Source of the DNA: Euborellia annulipes
Lineage: Eukaryota; Arthropoda; Insecta; Dermaptera; Anisolabididae
Direction of reading: 5' to 3'
Assembly: GCA_023213315.1 (NCBI GenBank)
Contig: JAKCPI010006182.1
Location: forward strand, 186,001 to 250,000
DNA: 64,000 bases
The notes under the pieces: model-generated
Seen by the model: only the letters and a program-made list of their open reading frames with translations
The model's database searches: none
What the model was told of the DNA's origin: nothing
Shown here: in pieces, positions 27,259-40,943 of the stretch
How positions within the stretch are numbered: the stretch's first letter is position 1
Layout: the number at the start of each line of letters is the position of its first letter
Position numbers and translations under genes: made by a program

Positions 27259-30200
27259 TTCTCCGAAACAATTAAAGACAGAAATAAAATTAAAAAAATG
27301 GGAATTTAAATAATAATTGATTTTTAATCTAATAAAAAGAAAAAGATTTAAATTCGGTTACCATGGCAACCATTTCTATCTTTCCTATGAAGAACAAGAG
27401 TAAAGTGGTCTTCAGAAAATTTCAACGGCAAAATGAGAATATACATTTTAAAGAGCATCTAAAAAATAGTTGATTTATGAATTAAAAAAAAAAATCCTTG
27501 GAGGGAATTTTGAGAAAATCGAAAAAAACTGAAAAAGTACATCAGTAAAGTACTAGTACTTTTTGGCCGATTTTGTTCAAAAGCTTATTTTGAGATTCTT
27601 CAAAGGTACCTAAGTTAAATATAAAATTTCAATCCGGTAGCTCAATTCCTTCATGCTAAAAATCTGTCCACACACACACACACACACACACCCCCACACA
27701 GACACACACACACACAGACCAATTTGAGGGACCCACTTTTTTGGACTCAGGGGACCTCAAAACATGTATATCCATCAAAATCTCGACATCGAATTTTTGA
27801 CATGATCGCAATACTTTCTCTCTCTATATATTTCATATATAGGGTACGAGAAAGTAAAATATAGATATTGGCTATTATAAGTATGGATGTATTTGAAATA
27901 AACAATATACATTATTTATTAACTGTCGATCACTACTCAGACTTTTTTGAAGTTGATAAACTCAATGATCTATCAAGCATACACACAATATTTTCATGCA
28001 AAAGAAATTTCAGCAGATATGGAATTCCAAAATTAGTAATCACGGACAACGAAACAAATTTTACATCGACTGAGTTTGAAAGATTTTCACAGGAATGGTC
28101 ATTCAAACATCAAAGATCAAGTCCATACCATCAACAAGGAAATGGAAAAGCTGAAGCTACGATCAAGTCTGTGAAGAATATGATAAGAAAAGGAATTGAA
28201 GCAAATGAAGATATATATAAAATGATGCTTATGATGAGAAATACCCCAAATAAAATTAATAAATCACCTGCTGAAAGAATGTTCATTCGGAAAATAAGAA
28301 CAATAATTCCCATTAAAGAAGAATATAACAAACACAATGAAAATATATCAAATCAATTAAGAAGAAATCGTGAACAATCGAAGAAATATTATGATAGACA
28401 CATTATATCGAGACCACAACTAAAAGAAGATAATCCAGTATGGTTCAAGAAGAATCCAACTGAAAATAGATGGTCACCAGGAAGAATAAAAGAAAAGTTA
28501 AACCCAAGATCATATATTATAAATGATAATATGAAAGATTACACAAGAAACGAAATACATGTAAAGAAAAGATACGAAAAAGAATACATCAATGAAGAAG
28601 AAAAGAAAATGAAAGAAGATCAAACAAACAATGAAAGCAACAATACAATAGAAGAAAAGAAGAATAGCTATGAAACTCCAGGCCGATTCAAGAAAAGAAG
28701 AGAGCTACATAGCAACTGGCAGAACAAGAAGATCAATAAGAAGACCGAAGAAATATGAAGATTATTACACAGATTATAAATGATTTCAAATTTTACACAA
28801 AAGAGAGGATGTTATATATTATTATTACGTTGGTAACACTCTCTTTTTACTAACTTCACACTCATGCATTCGATGTACACACACAGACACACAGTCTCTT
28901 TACCATTATATGTACCCACTGTTATTATCAATATAAATAAATATAAATATATATAAAACCATTATAATCTTTTATTAAAATATATATGTATAAAACACTT
29001 GGCCTTTTTATTTTAACTTATTTAGTTGAGCTCCCTGTTCAATTTGGTATACTTTAATGGTAACATCACCGAAGGAAACTTTTTTCTTGGGTTTTTTATC
29101 ATTTTTGTCTTTATCCGTTTGCGGAAATTTGCTCTCCTCAATTTTTTGCGAACTTAGATTCTCATTCTTGCTATAACTACGCAGCTTCCTTTTGTAATTG
29201 TTCGTTTCTTCAGGATCCTAAAAGAGAAAATTATTATTTTTGATTAAAAAGCAAAGACTCTAAAAAATATTGATGCTTATAAAGTTTATTTTGATTGCCG
29301 ATTCAGGATCATTATATTGACGTTTTTTAGGTATGGCTGTCATTCACAATCATCATTTTGAAAAATATAATGAAAATTTTGTAAAATCAATGGAAGAAAT
29401 TAAATTAAATTATACAAAAATTTAATAAAAATATCTTATTACAAGTTTCATTTTAAATGAAATATTAATTTTTTTTTTTTAATAATACCTAAATTTAAGG
29501 AATTTTTTTAATGAGTTGTAGGGTGATCAAAAGACTCTCCTTGAAACTATTCAAAAACAATTTGAAATTAACGAGTTACTGAGAGAAGGGGAGACTCGCT
29601 TTTTCCCAGTCACAAAAAATAGTTAAGGTATCTCTAGAGATTTTGAAATTTTTTTTTTTTGAAAAACCAACAATTAGAAAAATAAATAAATAAATAAAAT
29701 ACAAATTCTCTGTTACCTCAAGTCATATTTTTTATTGTCCTTTTTGATATGGCAAAAAAAAAATTTTCAAAGTAAATCAAATATTAATTAATATCTATAG
29801 GCTATAAGAAAAAATAAAAATTTTTACCTCATTTTTCTTTTCTTCATTTTTAAGAATCTAAAAAATAATTTTGTAAAAATTAACAAAGAAATTTGTAAGT
29901 TTGGGTAACAATTTCAAATATTAAGAGAATGCATACAATTTATGAAATGCAAATTAGAAAATTTTCAAAAAAACAGAGCTTTGAACAATAATAATTCGAA
30001 TTAGCAAAAAAATTCTTTTGCAATTAAGTAAACGATTAGATACGAAAATTATCAAATGAATATTTTTACCTTCCTTTTTCTCCCGGGATTAGCTTGTTTT
30101 TTTGATTCCATCGTTTCTGATTTTATATCAAATTAATTCGTCGACTTCTTTAGACTTTTTGAGTCAGAAATTCTGCGTGTAATGGCTGCACGATCCTCTA

Positions 30201-31335
30201 ATGACACTTTTGTAAGAACTACCCTCTTCTATGACTCAAATTAAGTCAAGAATTCTTAAAAAATATTCTCAAAAAAATTTATTCATATCGGCCTAGTCTA
30301 GTTTAATTTATTAAGGTTTTTTTTTAAATTAATTTTTTATTAGAAAATAATTAAATTTTAATTATACCCATATATTGAATTGATTTGATTATTTTTTTGC
30401 AAAATATAATTAATTTAAAAAATATATTTAAAATTTAAATCTAATTTATTAAAGTAAAAAGAAAAATAATAGCTATTCAATTTGTTTTTTGTTTTTTTTT
30501 TTTTAATAATTTCTTTAATTTTGTTCAAATGTATGTGCGCGCGAATTTTTCAAATTTAGTATTTATTACTTTCTCTTACCCTATATTAGAAATATATAGA
30601 AAGAGAAAGTATTGCGATCATGCCAAACTGCTTGAAATAAACTATGGTTATTTTTCAAAATTTTATTCTCATATTTGGACATTTTATACACAATATAGAT
30701 TCGTAAATAAATACAAAATTTCATAAGAATTGGAAAAAAAAATTTTAAATGCCTAAAAAGTTCCAAAGGGGACCCCCTTTTGAATCGAAATTAACATACA
30801 AATCCCTATAGGAAATTAACATTAGGCCTATGCGAAGATAAGGTGGAAAGGGAATTTAAAACGAGTAGAGAGAGACGATAATGTTTGCAAGTGAGAGAGA
30901 GAGAGACATATATGTTTTCTTTGAAACAATTAAAGACAGAAATAAAATAAAAATAAATGGGAATTTAAATAATAATTGATTTTTAATCTAATAAAAAGAA
31001 AAAGATTTAAATTCGGTTACCATGGCAACCATTTCTATCTTTCCTATGAAGAACAAGAGTAAAGTGGTCTTCAAACAATTTTGAGGGCAAAACGAGAATA
31101 TACATTTGAAAGAGCATCTAAAAAATAATTGATTTTTGAATTTTAATCAAAATCGTTAGAGCGAATTTTGAGAAAATCGAAAAAAACTGAAAAAGTGCAT
31201 CAGTAAAGTACTAGTACTTTTTGGCCGATTTTGTTCAAAAGCTTATTTTGAGATTCTTCAAAGGTACCTAAGTTAAATATAAAATTTCAATCCGGTAGCT
31301 CAATTCCTTCATGCTAAAATTCTGTCCACACACAC

Positions 31336-31371
<36 letters not shown>

Positions 31372-34300
31372 CAATTTGCGGGACCCACTTTTTTTGGACT
31401 CAGGGGACCTCAAAACATGTATATCCATCAAAATCTCGACATCGAATTTTTGACATGATCGCAATACTTTCTCTCTATATAGGTCTATATTTCATATATA
31501 GGGTACGAGAAAGTAAAATATAGATATTGGCTATATACCCATATATATGTATATAGATTTAAAAAAATTTCGGGGGGTGCCCCCCTCCCTTATATACGCC
31601 CCTGGATAATATATACACTGTAAAAAAAATTTCGATGATTTTACAATTTTTTTTTTTGTTGTAAGCAAATTTCCAAGACCAATAGATACTAAATTTACTA
31701 TACAGTTGAATTATATTTTTACAAAACTCTTTGCAAAAATCGTTTACAAATGTGTGGTAATTTTACTAATATTTAGCAATTTCGAGTCCAAATTTGGTAA
31801 TTTTACAAATATTTAGCAATTTTACAATCCAAATGTTTGTAATTTTACTAATATTTAGAAAAAAGAGAAAAAAATTTACGACTGGACCCATAGGTTATTG
31901 ACCTTTAGGGGACGTCTCTACCTGAATGGAGTGAAATAAATATTTTTATTTAATGAAAAATTCCTCCAGGATTTGAACACTGACCTTTTTGGTAGAAGTC
32001 TTGCTGCCTAGCCCATTTGACCATCGCACCACCTGTTAACTAATTATCTATCTCTGCTATTTGGCATTCAAGTATGACCTCATTGTCAACTATTTTTACT
32101 AAATAATAAAATAAAAAATAAACTTAAAGTTATCATAATATTATTATTTTTTGTATTATTATAACTTAAATAAATCCTTATAGTGCCAAAAATGTCTTTA
32201 TTAAGAAAGCTAAAAAGCAGTCGAAACAAAGTCGGCCATGTTGGCCGTTCAGACAGCCTTAAAAGGAAAATTACAATACCCTTGTATTGTAAAATTAGAA
32301 ACCTTTTTGTAAAATTACAAACCCTTTTCTAAAATTACAAACCATGTTCTAAAATTACAATGCCGTTGTATTGTAAAATTAGAAATCGTATGGTAAAATT
32401 ACAATATTTACTCTAATTTTCCAAGAGAATTGTAATTTTAAAATGTTTTTTGGTTGTAAAAATTTTTTGAATGCATAGATTTGTAAATTTAGTATACAAA
32501 TGTATGGTAGTTATCATTTACAAGGAAAATTTGTAAATTTACTATACTAAAACATACTAAAATTAAAATTTTTTTTTACAGTGTAAGGTTATCATTCCTT
32601 TGGCATATATGAAAATAAATAATGTTGAGAAAAAAAAAATGATAGTGAGATTATATCTTTTTCACATAAACAATTTCATATTATGAGAAACTTTTAAAAT
32701 TATATAATAATAATTAGATTTATAATAATTGTTTATTTTGGAAAATGTTATTACTCTTTAATTTTGATTTTCATTTCTTGTTTGTCATGATATTTAAAGT
32801 TTTAGGCAATTTTTTTTTTCATTTTAAATGAAATAACCACGTACCGGTATAAATATATACCTATATATATCAGGGCCGGATCTAAGGTGGGGGGGGGGGG
32901 AGGGCAGTGGGTGCGTGTGCCCCGGGCGGCAGATATCAGCGAGCTGCAATTAAAAAAAAGATTTACTAAAAAAAAAGGTAAAATGATATGAATTTTGTAT
33001 AGAAAATTTTAAGGAGGGGGCGGCAAATTAAATTTTGCCCCTCCTAAAAAATCTCGTAGTTCCGGCCCTGATATATATATATATGGTATATAATAAAAAG
33101 ACCTATTTTTAAATAACTCCGACATACCGGCTAATCCGGCTTGTTGAAAAGGCACTTCTTCGGGGTATTGCAGCAAAAAAACGGGTAATTTACGAAAACA
33201 AAGTGTCAATATAGGTTTTTTCAAGAGATAAGTATTAAATTTTAAATTATATTAAATGTTTCGGGTAATCCGGTATTTTCAGAATCCGCAGAGGGTCCCG
33301 TTTAGGCCGGATTAGCAAGACTACTGTATATAAAACTATCATAGTTTATTTAACAAGACTGTATGTTTTTTTGTTAGTGTAAATTTTTGTAATTTCTCTT
33401 TTGTGAAAATAAATTTCATTTGATTAATAGCTTTTCTTTGGATTCACTGATTTAAATGGAGTTTTCTCACGAATGAGAATAAATTCTTAACTTTTTTTTC
33501 CATTGTCGCCGCTTCCTGTTTATTTTAAACACAGAGAAATTCTTTAAAACAAATATTTGATGTTTTTAATGCGCGATGTTCATCAGTGCATTGGTGACAA
33601 AATATTTGAAATTAATAGGATATCTTATATTCATGGTATAGAAAACAGCTTTCTTTAATTTCACTGATAATTAGTAATATATTGTTGAAACAAACCAGGG
33701 CATAATCCTAAGGCAACTCGAGTTCAAATGGATATCTGGCTCGCAGGCCGTGTATTTCAGTCATATTGTATTCCATTTGTTAAAAAAGAAAGAGAAAGAA
33801 AAAATCTGGTGTGGTTGGCGCACAGCTCACTTTCTCTTACCCTTCGGTAAGAGAAAGTTGTGCACCGTGCTTGTCATGCTAGATTTTTTTGTGTCGAGAT
33901 ATATTTAGTTTCCCATAGCACCTTAGTTAACTTGACCACTTGCTTTTCATAAGTAAATAAAGTGTACTTCAAACAATTTCCAAGAAAAGTTTTACTGATA
34001 TACTTTTTAAAGATCATCAGGAAATTAGTTGATTTATGAATTATAATCAAAATCGTTTAAGCGAATTTTGAGTAAATAAAAAAAAAAACTAAAAAAGTAC
34101 ATCAGTAAAGTACTAGTAGATACTTTTTGGCCGGTTTTGTTCAAAAGGGGGAGATGACTAACATATATATAAAATTTCAACCTCCTAACTCATTTGGTTC
34201 CTGAGATATTTTTTTCACAGACTGACAGACCACTTTTTTGGACTCAAAACGTGTATATCCATCAAAATCTCGAATTCGAATTTTTGACATGATCGCAATA

Positions 34301-37300
34301 CCTTCTATATTTTTCATATATAGGTAAGAGAAAGCAAAAAAGAATAAATGGTGCCCACCCCTCCATATAAACTAGAATTTTAATTAGTATTTTTTTTATA
34401 GAGTACCGCAATTTGTAAATGTCAAATAAAATTTCCCAGGCGACGTTCATTTTTGTTATTTTCAATTTTCTCGCAAAATTTTCTTGATTTTTCTTATTTG
34501 CATTAAAAACAATTAAATTTAGTTTCGTAATTTTGTAAATTATTTCATAGCAACTTCTTTTTCCGTTTGGTGACTAAATTTTTCAAATTCTTCCTAATTT
34601 TATTACTAATGAATAATGCATGCAGTTTCAAATTGAAATTGATTAACAAATTTTCTTGCTCCATTGAATTGTTAATATCAAAACCAAAGAATGCGTTTCC
34701 GTTAAACTTTCATTTAATAAATTTATTTTGCCTTTTCAATTAATTTGAAACTCATTCAAGATTCTTGCAAATTTTTTGGTCTCACCAACCTTTTTTAAGG
34801 CCAATTAATCTCTAAATTTGTAAGAATTTTAAGTTTTTTTTTTATATATAAATTAAATTCATTAGAATATTTTTTATGATTAATTAAAAAAATTATAATT
34901 TTTCCTCAATCAAGAAAATCCAAAAATAGTTTCTATTTAAAAAAAAATTTAAAAATCTAAAAATCTGGTGTGACTGGCGCACAGCACATTACTTTCTCTT
35001 ACCTGTCGGTAAGAGAAATTTGTTCACCATGCTGGGCACACCAGATTTTGGGAGTGAGGGGATTGGAGGTGCTAATATAGAGAAATAAAAAAAAAAAAAC
35101 TGAAAATTTTATATACAGATAGAAAAAAATTCAGAGAATATAGAAGGATGATCCTTTTAACTATCATTTGATTGGTTGAACGGATGTTTAGATTAAAGAA
35201 AAAATTATTCAATTTTAGTTCCATGTGAAGATTCTCTAGGAAATTCTAAACTCATTACAAAAGATCCGATGCGAATTGGATTCGCGGTTTCCGAGTTATA
35301 GACAATTGATTTATCAAAGTTTTTATTCGTTTCCAATGTTAATTATTTCGGGCTCTTAATTTGGCCAAAGGAGGGAGGGTCGTGGGCGACAGGTTCCCCC
35401 GCCACTCTGTTCTGATTGTTGCTGAGGAGAAAAAGGCGCCAGGCCTCTTTTCTAAGAAAGATTCTTTCTCTTTTAAAAATAATGAAAATAATAATTTAAC
35501 ACCTTTTAAGTTAATTTTTTTTGACATTTGGAAGAATTAAAAATTGAACGAGAAAAAAAAATTAATTATGCAGTCAGAGAATATTGCCAAATAAATGATA
35601 GTTATATATTTAGTTAGATGTATAAACTTTCAATTCTTCATCATCACATGCTTGTTATATTTATTTGAACACAAGCGATATTTCGATCTTGTGCGGGAAT
35701 AAGGCTAAGAAGGAAGAAGAAGATTACTGTAGGATAGTTAAATATCAAAGTGTAAAATTTAATTTTGATTAAATGATTTGAGTACTTCAAGCAATTTTCA
35801 CAAAATATTACTGACGTACTTTATAAAAGGGCATCTAAATAATAATTGATTTATATGAATTTTAATCTAAAAAGAAACCATTTCTCCGATCTTTCCTATG
35901 AAGATCAAGAGTGGTCTTCAGAAGATTTCAACGGCGGATTTCAAAATGAGAATATACATTTTAAAGAGCGTCTAATAGTTGATTTATGAATTAAAAAAAA
36001 AAAAATCGGAGCGAATTTTGAGAAAATCGAAAAAAACTGAAAAAGTACATCAGTAAAGTACTAGTATTTTTTGGCCGATTTTGTTTAAAAGCTTATTTAC
36101 ACGAGTTCGGAGTGTGCTAACTTAAATATAAAATTTCAACCTCATCTCCTCCATGGTTAAAAATGTCCACACACACAGACCAATTTGCGGGACCCCCTTT
36201 TTTGGACTCAGGGGACCTCAAAACATGTATATACATCAAAATCTCGACATCGAATTTTTGACATGATCGCAATACTTTCTCTCTCTATATATTTCATATA
36301 GGGTAAGAGAAAGTAAAAATAAAAAAATCATGCAATGACAGACGTCCCTAATCCAAAGCAAGCTCATTGATTGGCTAGAGCAGGCACGATCTTAACGCAA
36401 TGTATTGCAATAACAAGTGAACAAACAGCTTCAGCTTTAAACTTGTACTTTCCTTCAATACTTCCTGGCTCGTGACTCTCTTCTGACTCTGACCTTTGAA
36501 TTTCTGTCTGTGAATAAGTTTTCTCAGAGTGCCATTTGATTGGACAAAATTACCATTTTATTAAATTAATAATGGAAGATTTCAAGAAAAGACGAAAAAA
36601 ATTTGATAGTCTCATTTAATTAATATTGTAATAAAATTGAATTTCTGTTTATTAGTGATTTTAAAGGAGAAGGGTAAATTATTTCTCTTAGAATAAAGAG
36701 CGCCTTGGGATTAGGCAACCTTCGTCTCATTCCAGCTCTGCGAACAGTATGGCACACAGGCAAAATGACTAGTTAAATTTTTTTTTAATAACGATCTAAT
36801 TCAATTAACTGAGAAAGTGAATGGTGACTAAGACTGGCATTTCTTCTTTCTTTCTATGCCGCTCTTTTTATCGTGCATCTAATTCTAAGTCTACATATTT
36901 TTTAAATTTTTATTAAACAATTCATTTTAATCAACAACTTCCTAATATCAAAATTAAATTTGATTTCAGGGTTTACCCAATGCGAAAATAATTTTCCGGG
37001 GTCTCGGAGAACCTGAACCTCAACCTCCGCCTAAAATTCGACTAGTAGATGGTCCTTCAGTCCTAGAAGGGCGACTTCAATTGCTACACAATGGCCGATG
37101 GCGTAGTGTCTGCTCTAACTCCAGAAAGTAAGTCGCTTGATAAAATATTTTATTAATGACGGGCAACAGACTAGAATAGTTATAAAATCATATTCTAACA
37201 TTTCATTTGAAGCCAAGTTTGATAAATAATTAAGCATTTCTCCCCTCAGCTCAATTTTTTAAATTAGTGTCTAAATTTCATGACCAATTTTATTTTTAAA

Positions 37301-40300
37301 ATTTAAAGTGCCCTTCAAAATTCTAATTATTCTCCAAAAAATATAGGGTTAAATTTTTCGACTTTTTTATTTATCAACTAGAATCTTTTTTTGCATAAAG
37401 ATTCTGCTGCTCCAATTAATTTTGTATGGTTAATTAAATAAATAAAAATCTCTTCTTTCCATCATTTGATTTTCCACTTGCTTATCCCAACTATTTTCAA
37501 AAAAAGGGCGTCTAAGACAGAATTTTAAGTCAGGGCTGTCTGGTCCCTTTTAATAGGTTGAGTGAGAAACAAACGAGTCCTCGATCTATACCAATTTTTT
37601 ATGCATCGTTTATCAAAATTTAAAAATATAATTTTTTTTTTTAAACACTCGCACTTTTTTCTCATTCACACTCACACTCACACACACATTCACACAGTCT
37701 TTTCGGCAACTTAGGTCATTTAAGGCTTTTACGATAACCGTTATTTATGAATTTATCTATATTGGGGTCCAGGCATTCTTATTTAAGCCATTTGGTATCC
37801 AATTGGCTTAAATAAAATCATCGGACTGCCTGGGGTCCGAACCCGCGACGTTTGGTATACAAGGTTAGCACGCTAACCTCTACACCAAGCCCCGAGGGCA
37901 AAATATAATTAAATTAATACTTAATTAATCTCGATCATGTCTATTCTATAAGCAAAAACGTTAACTTTTAACATCTGAAATCACACGCACATACAATTAT
38001 ATAGGCCTAGGCTACATACATTAAAGTTTTTTGCATTTTTTGGGTTTTTATCATCTGAAACCTAAAGATAAACTGAAAATGAGGGGGGGGTAGATTTTTT
38101 AAGATATTAATATTTTTCCTTTATATTTTAATACATATTATATATTAGTAAAAATTGGAACATATTTATACCCAGAAAACAATTTTTGTACCACAGAGGA
38201 ATTTATGGTTTTTATTAAGTCTCGAAGCATATAAACAACTCCTTTAATTCAAAATTTTAATTAATTTTAATTCATTTAATGAATTTAATTTATTTGGAAA
38301 ATTATTTTTTACACTAAGGATTTTTTAGATAGGTTTATTTGATCCTTGAAGTCATGTGCCAGTTGGTTTAGTTTAATGACCTATATATCTATCTCTTTGG
38401 GAAACAGTATTGTACGAATTATACTTGTAGTATGAGAATAACGAAGACAATATAAATAAAAACTAATGAGAGATTGCTTTAGATTTTTAATGAATAAAAG
38501 AGTTCAGTAATGAATGAGCATTTCACATCATTTTCTCTCGCACATTTCCTTTGTCTTTTTTTTTATTACTAAATATTTATTGTGTTTTTAAACATCTTTG
38601 ATGCTATTCATTTGCACGATCCTCATTTGAATATTATGACGTTAACACTTGAGAATTTTTTACACAACAGGGAAGTCCAAAGGCCCCCCCCCCCCCCGAA
38701 ATCCAAAAAAAATATAAATGCTATAAAAATAATGTTAAATTTTTAAATTACAAAAAATATAATTTAAAATTTATTCATTTGGGGGGGGGGGGGGGGCTAT
38801 CACTCGGATCGTTCAAATCCCTCCCCGAAAATATTTTCTACTCACGGTCATGATTCAGGTTCCACAAGAATCAATAAATTAAAACAAATTTCTAATACAT
38901 ATTAGTATTATAGTAGGGCCTACTAAAGATTCTATTCCTTATTTCCCATCTCTTATCACATTTTTATTTTTGAAAATAATTCAAACATTTTTTGCAGAAG
39001 ATTCAAATTACTAAAATATTAAAAAAGAGCAAAAGTAAAGATGAACCGAATCTTAAATGCCACTTACATTTGCAAATATTTATTAATACATTTGCATGTA
39101 CAATACATCTAATGTATGATTTATGGTCAACAAATTCGCCTTTTTCCAGGATTGGCCCAAAAATTAAGCGTTTTTCAGGGATCGGAATGGGGTTTATTTT
39201 TAAATTCAATTTTATTAGTATATTATCACTAGGGCTCGGATTTCGCCCTATTTGCCTTTTTTTAATTAATGGCTTAAAATTTAGGCCAATATGATATGTA
39301 TACGTTTCATGAAATTCTGAATAAAAGAAGAGGCATTTGTTAGTGCCTATAATGCCTATTTTGGCCGATTCTGGGTTTTAGTGCCTATTTCATATATAAA
39401 TGCCTTTTTTAGTGCCTATTTTAAGTTCAAATAGACAATTTCAATTTTTTACGAGCTATACATAGCCTAAATTTAAAATTTTTTTGAAATATCAAGAAAA
39501 TATTTCAAGGGGAGGGAAAAAAATTTATTTTTAATGTAAAATTTTAAAAATTAGTACTTAAAAATTTGATTGGTATTTGTATTCTGGCAAACAAGTACAG
39601 AATTACCGAAATTAAGAAAAAAATTGTGTGCTATGCGACCAGTCACACCAAATTACCAAAAATAAGACATCAATTTTTAAAATTTTTTTATATTATTTCT
39701 TAAATAATACCTTTTAAGTGCCTTTTTAAGTACCTATTTTTACAATAAATGCCTTTTAAGTGCCTATTTTAATAATTTTTAGTGCTTAGGTGCCTGCCTA
39801 TTTTAAAGATTTTTAGTGCCTAAAAATCCGAGCCCTAATTATCACCATTTCATAACAATTGTTAAATAAATAACATCTGGAATAAAAATTTGTTAAATTT
39901 TTTAGAATATAAATAAATAAAATTTGATCCAATTATAAATTTAAAAACAAAACAGATCTTTAAAGAAAACATTTATTATGCAAAATTAAATTTTTACTCT
40001 TAATTGTGTCCCTCTGTTTGCAGTTGGACCAGAGCCGACCTCGAGACGACATGTCGCCAAATGGGATTCCAAGGGGGAAGTTGGGCAATGTGGCTGGACC
40101 GGGAAGCAGGATTCCAGCCTAGAATATGCCTTGAAGATCCTGGATGCAGAGGAACAGAAACCGACCTAAATCAATGCCGTCGTTGGAATTCACTGCAACT
40201 GGGCGCAGGAGTTTGCGGTGAGTTGGTTTCTTTAAAATGACATACGAATAGTAAATAATAAATAAACTAATTAAGTAAAACATCAGGCCAACGTTTAGAA

Positions 40301-40889
40301 TCTATTTTGTTTTAAATGTGCTTTTAAATAATTTCTAATTTGTGCTCCGTCTCGAGTCGAATGACTAAAAACTTTAAATTATTCTTAATACTGTAAGACA
40401 TATATATAGAGGTAAGAGAAAGTAAAAAGAATTAATTATCAAAATTTTTTAATTAGTTGTAACAAATAAAAAAATCTGGTGTGACTGGCGCACAGCACAA
40501 ACTTTCTCTTACCCTTCGGTAAGAGAAAGTTGTGCACCGTGCTGGTCACACCAGATTTTTTGTGTCGAGATATATTTAGTTTCCCATAGCACATTAGTTT
40601 CAAACTTGCATTTTAAATTTCGACTGCTTGAAATAAACTATGGTTATTTTTCAAAATTTTAATCTCATATTTGGACATTTTATACACAATATAGATTCGT
40701 AAATAAATACAAAATTTCATAAGAATTGGAAAAAAAAAATTTTAAATGCGTAAAAAGTTCCAAAGGGGACCCCCTTTTGAATCGAAATTAACATACAAAT
40801 CCCTATAGGAAATTAACATTGTTTCTATGGATGGAAGAGCCGGAAAGGGAATTTAAAAAGAGTAGAGACAGACTATAATGTTTGCAAGT

Positions 40890-40943
<54 letters not shown>

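Larger units (their letters stand above)
26186..27856 (+). mobile_element. ACTTTCTC-family repeat, longest copy
   Basis: Left terminal inverted repeat 26186-26345 is the imperfect reverse complement of 27715-27856 (CTCGACATCGAATTTTTGAC, CAATACTTTCTCTCTC, GGGTACGAGAAAGTAAAA). It contains the nested hairpin 26845-26939, a fragment of a CAGGGGCG MITE (26626), a TA microsatellite and a CA microsatellite. The right end abuts the integrase frame. No coding sequence. Confidence 0.75.

Noticed and set aside
29717..29739. Possible 23-nt exon between exons 2 and 3 of the KNL1-like gene
   Set aside because: It has AG and GT borders in both copies (GTAAGA in copy 2), but including it brings a stop in the last exon. 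Left out of the model.
31964..37893. Functional tRNA genes at 31964-32033 and 37832-37893
   Set aside because: A and B boxes are present, but acceptor stems do not pair in the first and the second is about 10 nt too short; both look like SINE-type derivatives.
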